From assembly GCF_000423345.1 (NCBI RefSeq), contig NZ_AUHU01000016.1, positions 7,501 to 71,500 of the forward strand: 64,000 nucleotides of DNA, written 5' to 3'. Below, in pieces: positions 17,492 to 26,195 of the stretch. The DNA comes from Marinimicrobium agarilyticum DSM 16975. Lineage in GTDB: Bacteria; Pseudomonadota; Gammaproteobacteria; Pseudomonadales; Cellvibrionaceae. A model generated the notes under the pieces. That model saw only the letters and a list, made by a program, of their open reading frames with translations, was not told the origin of the DNA and made no database searches. Position numbers and translations under genes: made by a program. Within the stretch, counting starts at the first letter, position 1, and each line of letters begins with the position of its first letter.

Positions 17492-19831
17492 ATGATGACC
17501 CAAAAGCCCTTGGCCCGAACGCTCTCTGCTCTCGGACGCAAGCCCCACTGGCTGTGGTATGCCCCGGTTGCCTGTCTCGCCTTTCAGAACATTGCCCAGG
17601 CTCAGGAGAACGCTTCACCCGCTCAAAGCCGATCCGCCATTGAAGAGGTGGTCGTGACCGGTACCCCAGGTGGCGCCGCCATGCGTAAGCTGGATGCGAG
17701 CTTCGCGATCTCGACGGTGAGCGCGGAAGACATCAAGCGTAAGGCTCCCAGCAGTACCGCCGACCTACTCAAAACCGTGCCGGGGGTCTGGGTGGAAAGC
17801 TCCGGTGGTGTGTCGGGCGCCAACATTTTCGTCCGCGGTTTCCCCAGCGGCGGCGATGCCGACTTCGTGACGGTAGCCCTCAATGGCATGCCAGTCTTTC
17901 CTCCGCCCACGCTTTCCTTCCTGGAAAACTCGACGCTGTTTCGCATTGATGAAACCATTGAGCGGATGGAAGCCCTGCGCGGCGGCCCGAATCCGGTGTA
18001 CAGCAACGGCCAAGTCGGTCTGACCACCAACTTCATCCTCAAAGAAGGCGGCCCTGACACCGAAGGCACCCTCAAATACTCCACCTCCGACTTCGGGCTC
18101 CAGCGCGTGGACGGCATGGTCAGCGGTGAGCTCGACGACGATCTCTACTACATGATCGGCGGCTACGTCAGCTCCTCCCCCGGGATTCGGGAAGCCGGGT
18201 TCGACGCGGAAGAAGGTAACCAATTCACCCTCAATCTCACCAAACTGCTGGACAACGGCAAAATCAATCTCTACCACCGCGCCACCGATGACCATGGCAC
18301 CTGGTACCTGCCAGTCGCCATTCAGGACGGAGAGGGGAACGCCACGGGGCTGGACGCCGCCTACACCCAAGTCGGGCCAGGCAATCGCAATGTGCTTGTA
18401 CCCTACTCCGGCAGCGATGGCGCCGGCGGCAGTGAAATCACCATGGAGATGGAAGACATGGGTGAAGGCCGCGGCTGGGACGGCAGCATTACCGGTGGTG
18501 CCGTGGAGTTGGATCTGGACAATGGCTGGTCCTTCACCGACCGCTTCAGCCTGACCAAGGGCGACGCTGACACCTTGGGTTTTGTGCCCGATGGCGCGGC
18601 CGTCACCCTGGGCAGTCTAAATGGGGGAACGGATGGCGAAACCATCACGGGCGAGGCCGTTTCGTCGAACACGCTGGTCCAACGCTTTGGCGCTTGGGTA
18701 GTGCGCAAAGACATCCAAGCCTTCAGTAATGATGTGAGCCTGGCCAAACAGTGGGACAGCGCGAAAGTCACCCTCGGCTATTACACCTCCACCTGGGAAG
18801 TCTCGGAAACCTGGTCCATCGGAAACTCCAAGTACTATGAATTGGAACAGGACGGTTTGATGATCAGCCCGGACAGTGTCGACGACACCTGCCAGGATTT
18901 TAGTCAGAGCACCTGCGGCTTCAAGTACGATGTCGATGCGATCGGGGAAGCGCAAGAGGACGCCTTCTACCTGGCGGGTGAAACCTACGTCGGCGACCTC
19001 ACCCTCGATGCCGGCGTCCGTGTGGTCACTCGAGAAACCCAATACTCTGTCGATGACGGTGCCCGCGATGGCATTCCCGACCTTATCGTGGACACCGAGG
19101 AAGACGCCGTCTCCTACACCGCCGCGGCCAACTGGTCACTCAATAGCAACTCCGGGGTTTTCTTTCGCATCAACGACGGGGTGAAGTTTCCGGACTTCGA
19201 TGCCTATCGGGATTTTCGGGCCGATTTCAACAACGGCTCCGACCTGATCATCGATGTTGAACAATATGAGCTCGGCTACAAACTCTCCCAAGATAACTAT
19301 TCGCTGTACGCCACCGGCTTTTTCAACGACACCAAAGGCCAACCATTCGGGAACGTCGCGCTGAACGATTTCTCTCGACTCAGGACCGAAGCCATGGGGG
19401 TCGAGCTTGACGGCAGTCTCTACTTTGGGGATTTTGAACTCTCCCTCAACGCCACTATTCAGGACACGGAAATCAAAAGCGGAGACGATGCCGGCAACGC
19501 CGTGCAGCGCCAGCCCGATCAGCAGTTCCGGCTGTCACCGAGCTACAATCTGCAGTTTGCCAACAACGTGGAAGCGGTGGTTTACGGTACTGTCAGTCTG
19601 ATCGGCGACCGCTACAGCGACAACGGCAACATTAACAAGCTCCAGAGCTATGAGAAGTTTGATCTCGGCGTCATCGTCAATGTCGATGAACTGGAATTCC
19701 AGGTGGCAATCGACAACCTCACCGATGAGCTGGCGCTCACCGAAGGGGATCCGCGGGCGGCGGGCGTATCGGCCAATGGTCGTTACATACTGCCGCGCAA
19801 TATCAAATTTTCCATCGGTTACGACTTTTAA
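17492..19831 (+). CDS. TonB-dependent receptor of the alpha-glucoside locus
   Basis: A roughly 779-residue outer-membrane receptor with a signal peptide, a TonB-box-like segment (IEEVVVTGTP), a plug domain (VSAEDIKRKAPSSTADLLKT, NIFVRGFPSGGDADF) and a long beta-barrel ending in ILPRNIKFSIGYDF with the terminal aromatic residue. Three in-frame ATGs (17486, 17492, 17495) follow a GGGGAGGAG site; 17492 has the best spacing. The LacI-type operator upstream and the phosphorylase genes before it indicate uptake of maltose or a malto-oligosaccharide. A hairpin terminator follows. Confidence 0.92.
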   Translation: MMTQKPLARTLSALGRKPHWLWYAPVACLAFQNIAQAQENASPAQSRSAIEEVVVTGTPGGAAMRKLDASFAISTVSAEDIKRKAPSSTADLLKTVPGVWVESSGGVSGANIFVRGFPSGGDADFVTVALNGMPVFPPPTLSFLENSTLFRIDETIERMEALRGGPNPVYSNGQVGLTTNFILKEGGPDTEGTLKYSTSDFGLQRVDGMVSGELDDDLYYMIGGYVSSSPGIREAGFDAEEGNQFTLNLTKLLDNGKINLYHRATDDHGTWYLPVAIQDGEGNATGLDAAYTQVGPGNRNVLVPYSGSDGAGGSEITMEMEDMGEGRGWDGSITGGAVELDLDNGWSFTDRFSLTKGDADTLGFVPDGAAVTLGSLNGGTDGETITGEAVSSNTLVQRFGAWVVRKDIQAFSNDVSLAKQWDSAKVTLGYYTSTWEVSETWSIGNSKYYELEQDGLMISPDSVDDTCQDFSQSTCGFKYDVDAIGEAQEDAFYLAGETYVGDLTLDAGVRVVTRETQYSVDDGARDGIPDLIVDTEEDAVSYTAAANWSLNSNSGVFFRINDGVKFPDFDAYRDFRADFNNGSDLIIDVEQYELGYKLSQDNYSLYATGFFNDTKGQPFGNVALNDFSRLRTEAMGVELDGSLYFGDFELSLNATIQDTEIKSGDDAGNAVQRQPDQQFRLSPSYNLQFANNVEAVVYGTVSLIGDRYSDNGNINKLQSYEKFDLGVIVNVDELEFQVAIDNLTDELALTEGDPRAAGVSANGRYILPRNIKFSIGYDF

Positions 19832-19851
19832 CACGCCAGTGTCCACGCCTT

Positions 19852-19886
19852 GGGGGGTGGGCGGTTCGCCGCCTCCCCTCTTTTTT
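19852..19886 (+). terminator. Rho-independent terminator after the TonB receptor
   Basis: A GC-rich hairpin with a TTCG tetraloop (GGCGG / CCGCC core, one GU pair and one mismatch further out) is followed by TTTTTT at 19881-19886, 20 bases after the receptor stop. Confidence 0.8.
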
Positions 19887-19899
19887 GCCCTCTTTCCCG

Positions 19900-21036
19900 C
19901 TACAGATAAACCTCCTCCTTCCAACGCTGCGCCTTCTCGCGCATCGCGTCCGCCTTTTCCGGCAACTCTCGGCGATCGTAAATCTCTGCGGCCAGGGCGT
20001 AGAAGCGTGGCTCATGACTTTCCTGGTTCATTGCCGCTTTCAGGTAACGTTCGGCTTCCACCAGGTTGCCTCCCGCCAACTGTTCCTGCGCCAGCGAATA
20101 CAGGTAGTAGGGGTTACTGTTGCGGTGCTCGCGGGCGCGCTGGTAAAAGTAAGCCGCTCTGTGTTCCTGTCCGGTCGCCTGGTACAGGCTGTTGAGGTTA
20201 CTCATCAGCGTCAGGTCGGAGGGCGTCAGTGCGAGCCCCTGCAGGTAGGCAATCTCCGCCTGACGTTCATGCCCTTCACGTTTGTAGAGGGTGCCCAGGT
20301 TATTCCAGACAAAACTCTGTTGGGGGTCCAGGGACAATGCTTCGCGCAAATGCAGGAAACCCTCGCGACGCTGCCCTTTGGCGATCAGCTCCATTCCGCG
20401 GTTATTGTAAAACTGCGCAGCCACGCGCTGGTCGTCAATGACGGTTTGGTCATACATCGGGCTGTAACGTTCCATTTCCAGATCGATCACCAGTTGGTCA
20501 CCAAAGGGAAGCATCACCTTGGCGTTGACGTGGCGGAACAGGAGAAACGTCTCGTCGTCGCGCAAATCCCAACTCGGCGGAATCTGAACATCATTGACCT
20601 CAGCCTTGAGACCCATATGACGCGCCATGGCGACGTATATCAGGGTAAAGCTCAAGCAGTTGATCCGGCGGTCCTCAAACGCTTCCCCGGCGGTGGCGGT
20701 CTCCAGGGCGCTATAACGCAAACCAAGTCCACCGGTCATGGGCGAGGAGAGCAGTAACTGATGCAAGGCCTCGGCTCGAGCAGAGGCGCCGCGGTGCTGC
20801 AGTGCCACCTCCTCGGCCAGCATGCGCATTTGAGGGGTCAGCTCGAAGAGCGGATAGTCCGGAAGGGTGAAGTCGGAAATTGGAGCGTCAAATAACACCG
20901 CGCCGGACAGGACTTCGTCCAGCTCTTGGGGCGTGGGTGTCTGAACCCACTCTGGAAGCGGTTCCAGGCGAGTGCAGGCATTCAGGTTGAGAATTGCGCC
21001 AGCCACGATGGCCAGCGACATACAGCGAAGGCTCAT
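19900..21036 (-). CDS. Lipoprotein with transglutaminase-like and TPR domains
   Basis: A 378-residue predicted lipoprotein (signal ending LNLNAC). Residues about 95-210 look like a transglutaminase/papain-like fold with a plausible Cys-His-Asp triad in NCLSFTLIYVAMARHMG, RHVNAKV and LVIDLEMERY. Residues about 215-370 contain four to five tetratricopeptide repeats (QSFVWNNLGTLYKREGHERQ is one). Such proteins are common in this lineage but their role is unproven; peptide-crosslink handling or assembly scaffolding at the envelope is possible. The start at MSLRC has a strong AGGAGGTG site. Confidence 0.82.
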   Translation of the reverse strand: MSLRCMSLAIVAGAILNLNACTRLEPLPEWVQTPTPQELDEVLSGAVLFDAPISDFTLPDYPLFELTPQMRMLAEEVALQHRGASARAEALHQLLLSSPMTGGLGLRYSALETATAGEAFEDRRINCLSFTLIYVAMARHMGLKAEVNDVQIPPSWDLRDDETFLLFRHVNAKVMLPFGDQLVIDLEMERYSPMYDQTVIDDQRVAAQFYNNRGMELIAKGQRREGFLHLREALSLDPQQSFVWNNLGTLYKREGHERQAEIAYLQGLALTPSDLTLMSNLNSLYQATGQEHRAAYFYQRAREHRNSNPYYLYSLAQEQLAGGNLVEAERYLKAAMNQESHEPRFYALAAEIYDRRELPEKADAMREKAQRWKEEVYL

Positions 21037-21116
21037 GGGAACACCTCCTGCGCAGCGCAGTGCCGGCACCATTAATGCCAGCTCGTATCCCCATTATAGC
21101 ATTTTACACACAGGCA

Positions 21117-21566
21117 TCAGGCGAGCTGACGGTGCTCCGACTGCCCGAGCAGGGACTCGCTCACGCAAAAGCTCAGGGGGTAGCCGTACAGAGAGTGATA
21201 TTCAACTCGAACCTGCCCCCCCTCCTGCCGGAGAGCCTGCTCCAGCTCCCAGAAATAGTCCTCGACGGTGCCGATGGCATCACCGGTGATGACCGGCGCA
21301 CCGGTTTCCAGGTGGTGGGCGCTGACCACTTGCCCTTCACTCACCCGGACGCGGATGTCCGCCGCCGGGAGACCGCCCCCGCGTCGGCTCAGCGTAAACT
21401 GGTAACTGTCAAACCCGCTGAGCTGCCATAACTGGCGGTGGTAGACCAGTTCCGATTCAGCACTGTAGGACCAGTCTCGCACCTTGCGACGAAGTTCCAG
21501 CAGCGTCTGAGGCTCAGGGGCATCGCCGTTGGAGGCGATATTCATCGAAATCATGAAGGTTTGCAT
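21117..21566 (-). CDS. Small hypothetical protein, DUF6174-like
   Basis: A 149-residue protein. The central part (DSYQFTLSRRGGG, then IRVRVSEGQVVSAHHLETG and VEDYFWELEQAL) resembles the DUF6174 pattern: a YxFxx strand, a V-x-G-x-V hairpin and an amphipathic helix. No clear signal peptide is seen, although relatives are usually exported. It is expressed from the minus strand between two lipoprotein genes. Function unknown; the family call is tentative. Confidence 0.6.
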   Translation of the reverse strand: MQTFMISMNIASNGDAPEPQTLLELRRKVRDWSYSAESELVYHRQLWQLSGFDSYQFTLSRRGGGLPAADIRVRVSEGQVVSAHHLETGAPVITGDAIGTVEDYFWELEQALRQEGGQVRVEYHSLYGYPLSFCVSESLLGQSEHRQLA

Positions 21567-21663
21567 TAAATGCGACTCCTTTGCATTAAATCTTCAGTGA
21601 GCAGAGAAGCGTTGCGGGTCGCCAACGCTTCATGAACTCGAATAGGCACAAGCGCGTGAAACA

Positions 21664-23751
21664 TCAGAACGTGAAGGGTCCGTTGGCGGACTGGGCATCG
21701 CCCCAGAACCGCGCCCAAACCTGGTCGCCGTGCAGGTAATACACCGCTTCGCCATGAATACGGCTACGATCACTGCCACTGAGTCGTGGGTACTCATAGC
21801 CATCCCGGTCGGCGCTTTCGGCAACCAACGCGCCAGCCGCTTCCAGTTGCGCCTGTGCTGTGCTGATCCCATTCACAGAGAACAAATGTAAACCGGAGTC
21901 CTGCCATTCCCATTCATCGTAGCGGGAGGCCGGAATCGTAAAGCGTAACTCGTCGTCACTGGTGCGAATAAAATTGAACGCCCGTAAATCGTGCAACGCC
22001 TCGCTCCAGGAGTGCCGGCCACCGATCTCGATCGCCGCAACACTCAAGGGGTTCTGATCGTCCCGGACATCAAAAAGTTCCACTTTCAGGCCGGTCATCC
22101 AGCCGTCCTCCGTGGCTGAGCGGCCCACGGAGACCAGGTAATCACCGTCAATCGGGTGGAGATAATCCGAAACGCCGGGAATTTCCAACTCTCCCAGGAC
22201 TTTGGGCGCCAGAGGGTCACCCACATCAATCACGTACAACGGATCCACCTGCTCAAAGGTGACGACATAGGCCCGCTCTCCAAGAAAGCGTACCGCGTAG
22301 ATATTCTCGCCGGGCTTACCAATCGGCGCGGGGCGGCTCTCATTGGGCAAACGCGCCACGACCGCAAGCTCTCCCGCGGCCTCCTCGTTCTCGTGAAGAA
22401 CATGCAGAGAGTGGACCAAGTCGCCGGTTTGCTCCCAGGCCGTGGTGACCACGCGCAAAAAGCCATCTTTTTCATCCATACGGAAGGCCGGGTCCGTATT
22501 GCCCAAACCGCCCGGCACCAAACCGGTGCCGCGGTATTCAATCGCGCCATCGTTTGCTGCAAATTTGTGCAGAGCGGTTTTACGCTCGTTCCAACTACCG
22601 CCTTCCGCCGCCAGATACACGTTTTCAAGCGACATATACACACCGGTAAGCCGCGCATTCACACACACCGCTCCCAGGCGTTCACGGGTATTGGCGTCAA
22701 ACGCGCTGACGGTGACGATATCGGAATAACCTTCATCCGGTTCGAGCGCTTGCGGCAGGTAACACTCGCCTTCGGTCACCAGAGGCCGGCGTTCGCCGCC
22801 ATCTACTCGATATCCCGGAAGCAGACTCTCAAGCGGCGCGCTCTGAATCAGGCGCTCGTTGCGCGCTTGAGTGTCGCCGTCACTGGCGGAATACTCCAAC
22901 TCAGCCACCGCTGGGCTCGTCCGGGAAACCAGATAGAGAACACTGCCCACCTTGCGGCTGTTGAGAAGAGTGCCTTCAATGTCCAACGACCCCGATAGCA
23001 CAGGATTGGCAGGCGAGGTGACATCAACCCACTCCACCCGGGCCCGGCCCTGGTACAACGCGAGCTCGGGCATGGTACCCCACCCCCAGCCGCCGTAGGC
23101 CATTCGGCTGTCACTCAATGCGAGGACCGACTCGGCCACGCCATTTTCATCTTTTTCCAGATACAACTGTGAAAGAACCAGAGGACTGTCCTGGTCGCGC
23201 ATAAAGTCATATTGAGCCAACGGCTGGGCATTCGCCTGCTGGGGTTGAGTGCGGTAAATACTGAGCGTCTGCTGAGGCTCCGGCGGGGCCACCGAATCAG
23301 CTACCCCCAAGTTCACATCTGACTGATCGAGAAAGTGGTCGAGAGAGTACTGCGGCGACTCGGCCACAAACAGGTGGCGGCCATCGTATTTGAGCCGGTC
23401 CGCCTCATCCACACCTTTGACGTGAACATTGGTCTGGGAGTAGCCATCATCATCGGCGCCGCCGGGCATCGGTGAACCGCTGTTATCCGCCGTATTTTCC
23501 CCCTCCGGCTCAAAGCCGTACCCGGCGCCCACACGCAGCCGCACCCCGTTACGCAAATACTCGGCCACCATCGCGGCCTCGTGCTCGTTCGTCAGAGGTT
23601 CCAGAGCCGGGTCATCCCAGCGCAGGTTGCTGTAGTCGATATCTTCACGGCCACGAGGTTCGGAGCCGCCACTGGAGCCACCACAAGCCGACAGTAACAG
23701 TATGGAAAGGCAGGTTAACGAAAGCGCCAAGGGAAACCGGCTGAGCATCAC
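21664..23751 (-). CDS. Secreted beta-propeller domain lipoprotein
   Basis: A 695-residue lipoprotein (lipobox LLLSACGGSSGG) of the beta-propeller-domain family (PF09826-like). After a low-complexity acidic linker it has the typical ETNVHVKGVDEADRLK-type entry (here QTNVHVKGVDEADRLKYDG), then repeated blades such as GERAYVVTFEQVDPLYVID and HPIDGDYLVSVGR. The function of the family is not established; in some archaea and bacteria members are fused to proteases. It is divergent from the MipA/two-component operon and the intergenic region carries phased repeats, which suggests joint control. Confidence 0.85.
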   Translation of the reverse strand: MMLSRFPLALSLTCLSILLLSACGGSSGGSEPRGREDIDYSNLRWDDPALEPLTNEHEAAMVAEYLRNGVRLRVGAGYGFEPEGENTADNSGSPMPGGADDDGYSQTNVHVKGVDEADRLKYDGRHLFVAESPQYSLDHFLDQSDVNLGVADSVAPPEPQQTLSIYRTQPQQANAQPLAQYDFMRDQDSPLVLSQLYLEKDENGVAESVLALSDSRMAYGGWGWGTMPELALYQGRARVEWVDVTSPANPVLSGSLDIEGTLLNSRKVGSVLYLVSRTSPAVAELEYSASDGDTQARNERLIQSAPLESLLPGYRVDGGERRPLVTEGECYLPQALEPDEGYSDIVTVSAFDANTRERLGAVCVNARLTGVYMSLENVYLAAEGGSWNERKTALHKFAANDGAIEYRGTGLVPGGLGNTDPAFRMDEKDGFLRVVTTAWEQTGDLVHSLHVLHENEEAAGELAVVARLPNESRPAPIGKPGENIYAVRFLGERAYVVTFEQVDPLYVIDVGDPLAPKVLGELEIPGVSDYLHPIDGDYLVSVGRSATEDGWMTGLKVELFDVRDDQNPLSVAAIEIGGRHSWSEALHDLRAFNFIRTSDDELRFTIPASRYDEWEWQDSGLHLFSVNGISTAQAQLEAAGALVAESADRDGYEYPRLSGSDRSRIHGEAVYYLHGDQVWARFWGDAQSANGPFTF

Positions 23752-23775
23752 GAGTCCATCCTCCGGAGAGTGGGC

Positions 23776-23814
23776 GTCCAGACACCGGGGTTTGGTGTCC
23801 AGACACGCGGGTTT
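23776..23814. repeat. Two 18-base imperfect direct repeats, 21-bp period
   Basis: GTCCAGACACCGGGGTTT (23776-23793) and GTCCAGACACGCGGGTTT (23797-23814) differ at two positions. They lie in the 5' leader of the beta-propeller gene. The 21-bp period equals two helical turns. Confidence 0.7.
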
Positions 23815-23878
23815 ATGTCATCATTCCTCCACTCTAACGCGCCGGTGCCGTCACTTCTGTTGCGCATCTGCGAAAGAG

Positions 23879-23893
23879 TGTAAGTTTCTGTAA
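23879..23893 (-). promoter_or_regulatory. Phased TGTAA repeat, possible OmpR-type regulator site
   Basis: TGTAA at 23879-23883 and again at 23889-23893, ten bases apart. Read on the minus strand this is TTACAG, AAAC, TTACA, similar to the half-sites at 23923-23939 but facing the beta-propeller gene. The whole 304-base gap 23752-24055 contains no gene; its content is this site, the opposing site, and two other repeats. Confidence 0.5.
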
Positions 23894-23922
23894 CCTGCGG
23901 CGAGCGGCTCACCGTGGCGCGG

Positions 23923-23939
23923 TTTACAGGTTTTTACAG
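23923..23939 (+). promoter_or_regulatory. TTTACAG tandem, likely response-regulator binding site
   Basis: TTTACAG-GTT-TTTACAG: two identical heptamers exactly ten bases apart, the spacing at which OmpR-family response regulators bind as tandem dimers. It lies about 120 bases before mipA, the first gene of the operon that encodes such a regulator. The E. coli RstA consensus also uses TTACA half-sites, so the resemblance is reasonable. Confidence 0.55.
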
Positions 23940-23944
23940 ACTCT

Positions 23945-23967
23945 CACAAAGCCGTGACGGCTTTGTG
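23945..23967. repeat. 23-bp perfect inverted repeat before mipA
   Basis: CACAAAGCCG, a TGA spacer, then CGGCTTTGTG: ten perfectly paired bases on each side. It starts six bases after the TTTACAG tandem. It could be an operator or an RNA hairpin in the mipA leader. No T-run follows, so it is not a standard terminator. Confidence 0.7.
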
Positions 23968-24055
23968 GCTCGATAGGCGGCACAATACCAACAACGACCG
24001 GTGACAATGGACGCGCCCTCTTGATTGACGCCCAATTGAAAATGACCCTTTGATC

Positions 24056-25042
24056 ATGCCCTATACGCTGTTGACTCGATTACGACACCCGACCCGCGGA
24101 GCACTGGCGGCATGCCTGGCGTTCGCGCTGTGGCATCAGCCGCTGGGCGCCACCGCTTCGAGTGGCTGTACCGAGGCCAACGAACGGTGTGTGGCAACCG
24201 GCACCTGGGAGTTTCAGATCGCCGTCGGTGCCGGTGTACGCACCAACCCGATTGCCGCCGCGGATGACATCCCGCTGGTATTGATCCCCCAGATCACCTA
24301 CTACGGCAAACGGTTCTTTCTCGACAATCTGGACCTGGGCTACACCCTGGTCGATCGCCCGGACTGGATGCTGAATGCCCTGGTCACCGTCGGGGGCGAT
24401 GGCCTCTACTTTTTCGAAGACAGCTGGGGCCGCTTTGTTCTGGACGGAGGCCTGGGAACGCTGGAAAGTGGTTTCAACAAGGCCCCCGCCGCTCCCGGCG
24501 AGGGCGACGCCGCCAATGATGGTGACGCTGGCTTCGGCCCCGTGGAGGACAGCAGTGACGAGGGCCCTACCGAAGCGCCCAGGCAAAGCCATTTGCCGAA
24601 ACTGCGGGAGCGCAATATCGCCGCCCTGGCCGGCGTGGAAACCTCGGGTCAAATGGGACGGTTCGAGTGGCAGCTACAAGCCTTGTCCGATGCCAGCAAC
24701 GTCCATGACGGTCAGGAGCTGCGCTTCGCCGTCAGCACCGCCACCCAGGCACGAGAGCACCATTTGGGGATGAGCGTCGGGTTTAACTGGAAAAGCGCCG
24801 AAGTGATGGAATACTATTACGGCGTCACCCAGGGGGAATCCGGCACTGGCCGGCCCGCTTATCGGCCCGACAGCGGCACTTCACCGTTTGTGCGCCTGAG
24901 CTGGACACGACCGGCCGGAGAACACTGGCGCTGGCTAGGCAGCGTTCAGTACGAACACTTGAGCGAGGCCATCCGCCACAGCCCCCTGATCGACCGTAAG
25001 CAGGTGATACAGATATTTTTCGGGGGCGTGTACCATTTTTAA
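24056..25042 (+). CDS. MipA/OmpV family outer-membrane protein
   Basis: A 328-residue outer-membrane protein with a signal peptide (hydrophobic stretch GALAACLAFALWHQPLGATA) and MipA/OmpV beta-strand pattern, ending in HPLIDRKQVIQIFFGGVYHF-like terminal strand with C-terminal Phe. Residues about 145-185 form an unusual acidic, Pro/Gly-rich insert (EGDAANDGDAGFGPVEDSSD). The ATG at 24056 was preferred to a TTG two codons upstream. It is first in an apparent operon with DUF3019, a response regulator and a kinase, an arrangement seen in Shewanella/Vibrio-type genomes. Confidence 0.85.
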   Translation: MPYTLLTRLRHPTRGALAACLAFALWHQPLGATASSGCTEANERCVATGTWEFQIAVGAGVRTNPIAAADDIPLVLIPQITYYGKRFFLDNLDLGYTLVDRPDWMLNALVTVGGDGLYFFEDSWGRFVLDGGLGTLESGFNKAPAAPGEGDAANDGDAGFGPVEDSSDEGPTEAPRQSHLPKLRERNIAALAGVETSGQMGRFEWQLQALSDASNVHDGQELRFAVSTATQAREHHLGMSVGFNWKSAEVMEYYYGVTQGESGTGRPAYRPDSGTSPFVRLSWTRPAGEHWRWLGSVQYEHLSEAIRHSPLIDRKQVIQIFFGGVYHF

Positions 25043-25097
25043 ACTCGGGCAACTGAGGTATCGAACAACAAGACGCGTCGCCGGCCAGCCCTTTCTG

Positions 25098-25463
25098 ATG
25101 CTGGCCGGCGTCCTTGCGGCCGCCGGTTGTGCAGCCGCCGAGGCGGAGATGGATCTGACACCCAGCGTCTGCGCCCTGGCCGCCGACCAATCCCGCTGTG
25201 AAGAGCGGGTGACCATTGAGTGGCAGGCTGCCGGCCAGACTCAGGCCCTGTGTCTGTTCGTCGACCGGGAGAACGAGCCACTCGCCTGCTGGGAAAAAGA
25301 CCGCCAGGGCCAGTATCGCTACCGGGCCGAAACCGATGAAAGCCTGACCTTTCAGTTGCGCCGGACCCTCGATGGTGAACTCCTGGCCAGCGAGCTGTTT
25401 GAGGTCATCCGCGAGTACACCGAGTTCCGCTCGCGCCGCCGCAAGCCTTGGAATTTTTTCTGA
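25098..25463 (+). CDS. DUF3019 family periplasmic protein
   Basis: A 121-residue protein with the DUF3019 pattern: LTPSVCALAADQSRCEERVTIEW, a CLFVDRE strand, LACWEKDRQG, and the end RSRRRKPWNFF. Four cysteines are conserved, suggesting two disulfides outside the cytoplasm. The ATG used here begins directly at the hydrophobic signal core without positive charges; the frame remains open upstream, where an RTTRR segment could supply the n-region from a CTG at 25053, so the true start may be non-canonical. Between mipA and the response regulator; role unknown, possibly sensing for the two-component pair. Confidence 0.8.
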   Translation: MLAGVLAAAGCAAAEAEMDLTPSVCALAADQSRCEERVTIEWQAAGQTQALCLFVDRENEPLACWEKDRQGQYRYRAETDESLTFQLRRTLDGELLASELFEVIREYTEFRSRRRKPWNFF

Positions 25464-25496
25464 CCCGGAAACCACAACCCCGAGCCCGGACGCCCT

Positions 25497-26195
25497 ATGC
25501 AACAGATACTGCTCGCCGAAGATGATCGTCGCCTGGCCCACCTGGTGCGCGATTACCTGGTCGACAACGGCTTCCAGGTTGCCATTGAAGACCGGGGCGA
25601 CCGCGTTCCCGAGCGGGTCCGTCAGTTAAGGCCGGATCTGCTGATTCTGGATATCATGCTGCCGGGCAAAGACGGGCTGACCCTTTGCCGCGAACTGCGC
25701 CCGGCCTTCAATGGCCCCATTATGATGCTCACTGCCCGCAACGAAGATGCGGACCAGATTCTCGGGCTAGAGTTCGGCGCCGACGATTATGTGATCAAAC
25801 CCGCCGAACCCAGAATCCTGTTGGCCCGCATCCGCGCTCTGCTGCGGCGGGTCGAACCCAATGCCCCCAACGCGCCACAGACGCTGAGCTTCGGCTCACT
25901 CGACATTCACAGTGGCTCTCGCAGCGTTCAACTGGAAGGCGAGCCGGTCAAACTCTCCAGCCATGAGTTCGACCTGCTCTGGTTATTGGCCCAGCGCGCT
26001 GGCGATGTGGTCGGCCGAGACTTCCTGTTTCGCGAACTCTACGGCCGCCCGTACGATGGTATGGACCGGACCATCGATGTACGGGTCTCCCAGTTACGTA
26101 AAAAACTGGGCGACAACCCGGACAACCCCACCCGGATAAAAACCATTTGGGGCCGGGGCTACCTGTTCATTGCCGACGCCTGGGGCGACGCTTGA
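25497..26195 (+). CDS. OmpR-family response regulator (RstA-like)
   Basis: A 232-residue regulator. Receiver domain: acidic pair EDD near residue 8, phospho-acceptor Asp in LLILDIMLPGKDG near residue 52, and the conserved Lys in YVIKPAEP near residue 102. C-terminal winged helix: VKLSSHEFDLLWLLAQ through MDRTIDVRVSQLRKKLGD and TIWGRGYLF. It is translated just ahead of, and overlaps, the kinase gene. Tandem TTTACAG repeats before mipA are the likely autoregulatory target. Confidence 0.93.
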   Translation: MQQILLAEDDRRLAHLVRDYLVDNGFQVAIEDRGDRVPERVRQLRPDLLILDIMLPGKDGLTLCRELRPAFNGPIMMLTARNEDADQILGLEFGADDYVIKPAEPRILLARIRALLRRVEPNAPNAPQTLSFGSLDIHSGSRSVQLEGEPVKLSSHEFDLLWLLAQRAGDVVGRDFLFRELYGRPYDGMDRTIDVRVSQLRKKLGDNPDNPTRIKTIWGRGYLFIADAWGDA

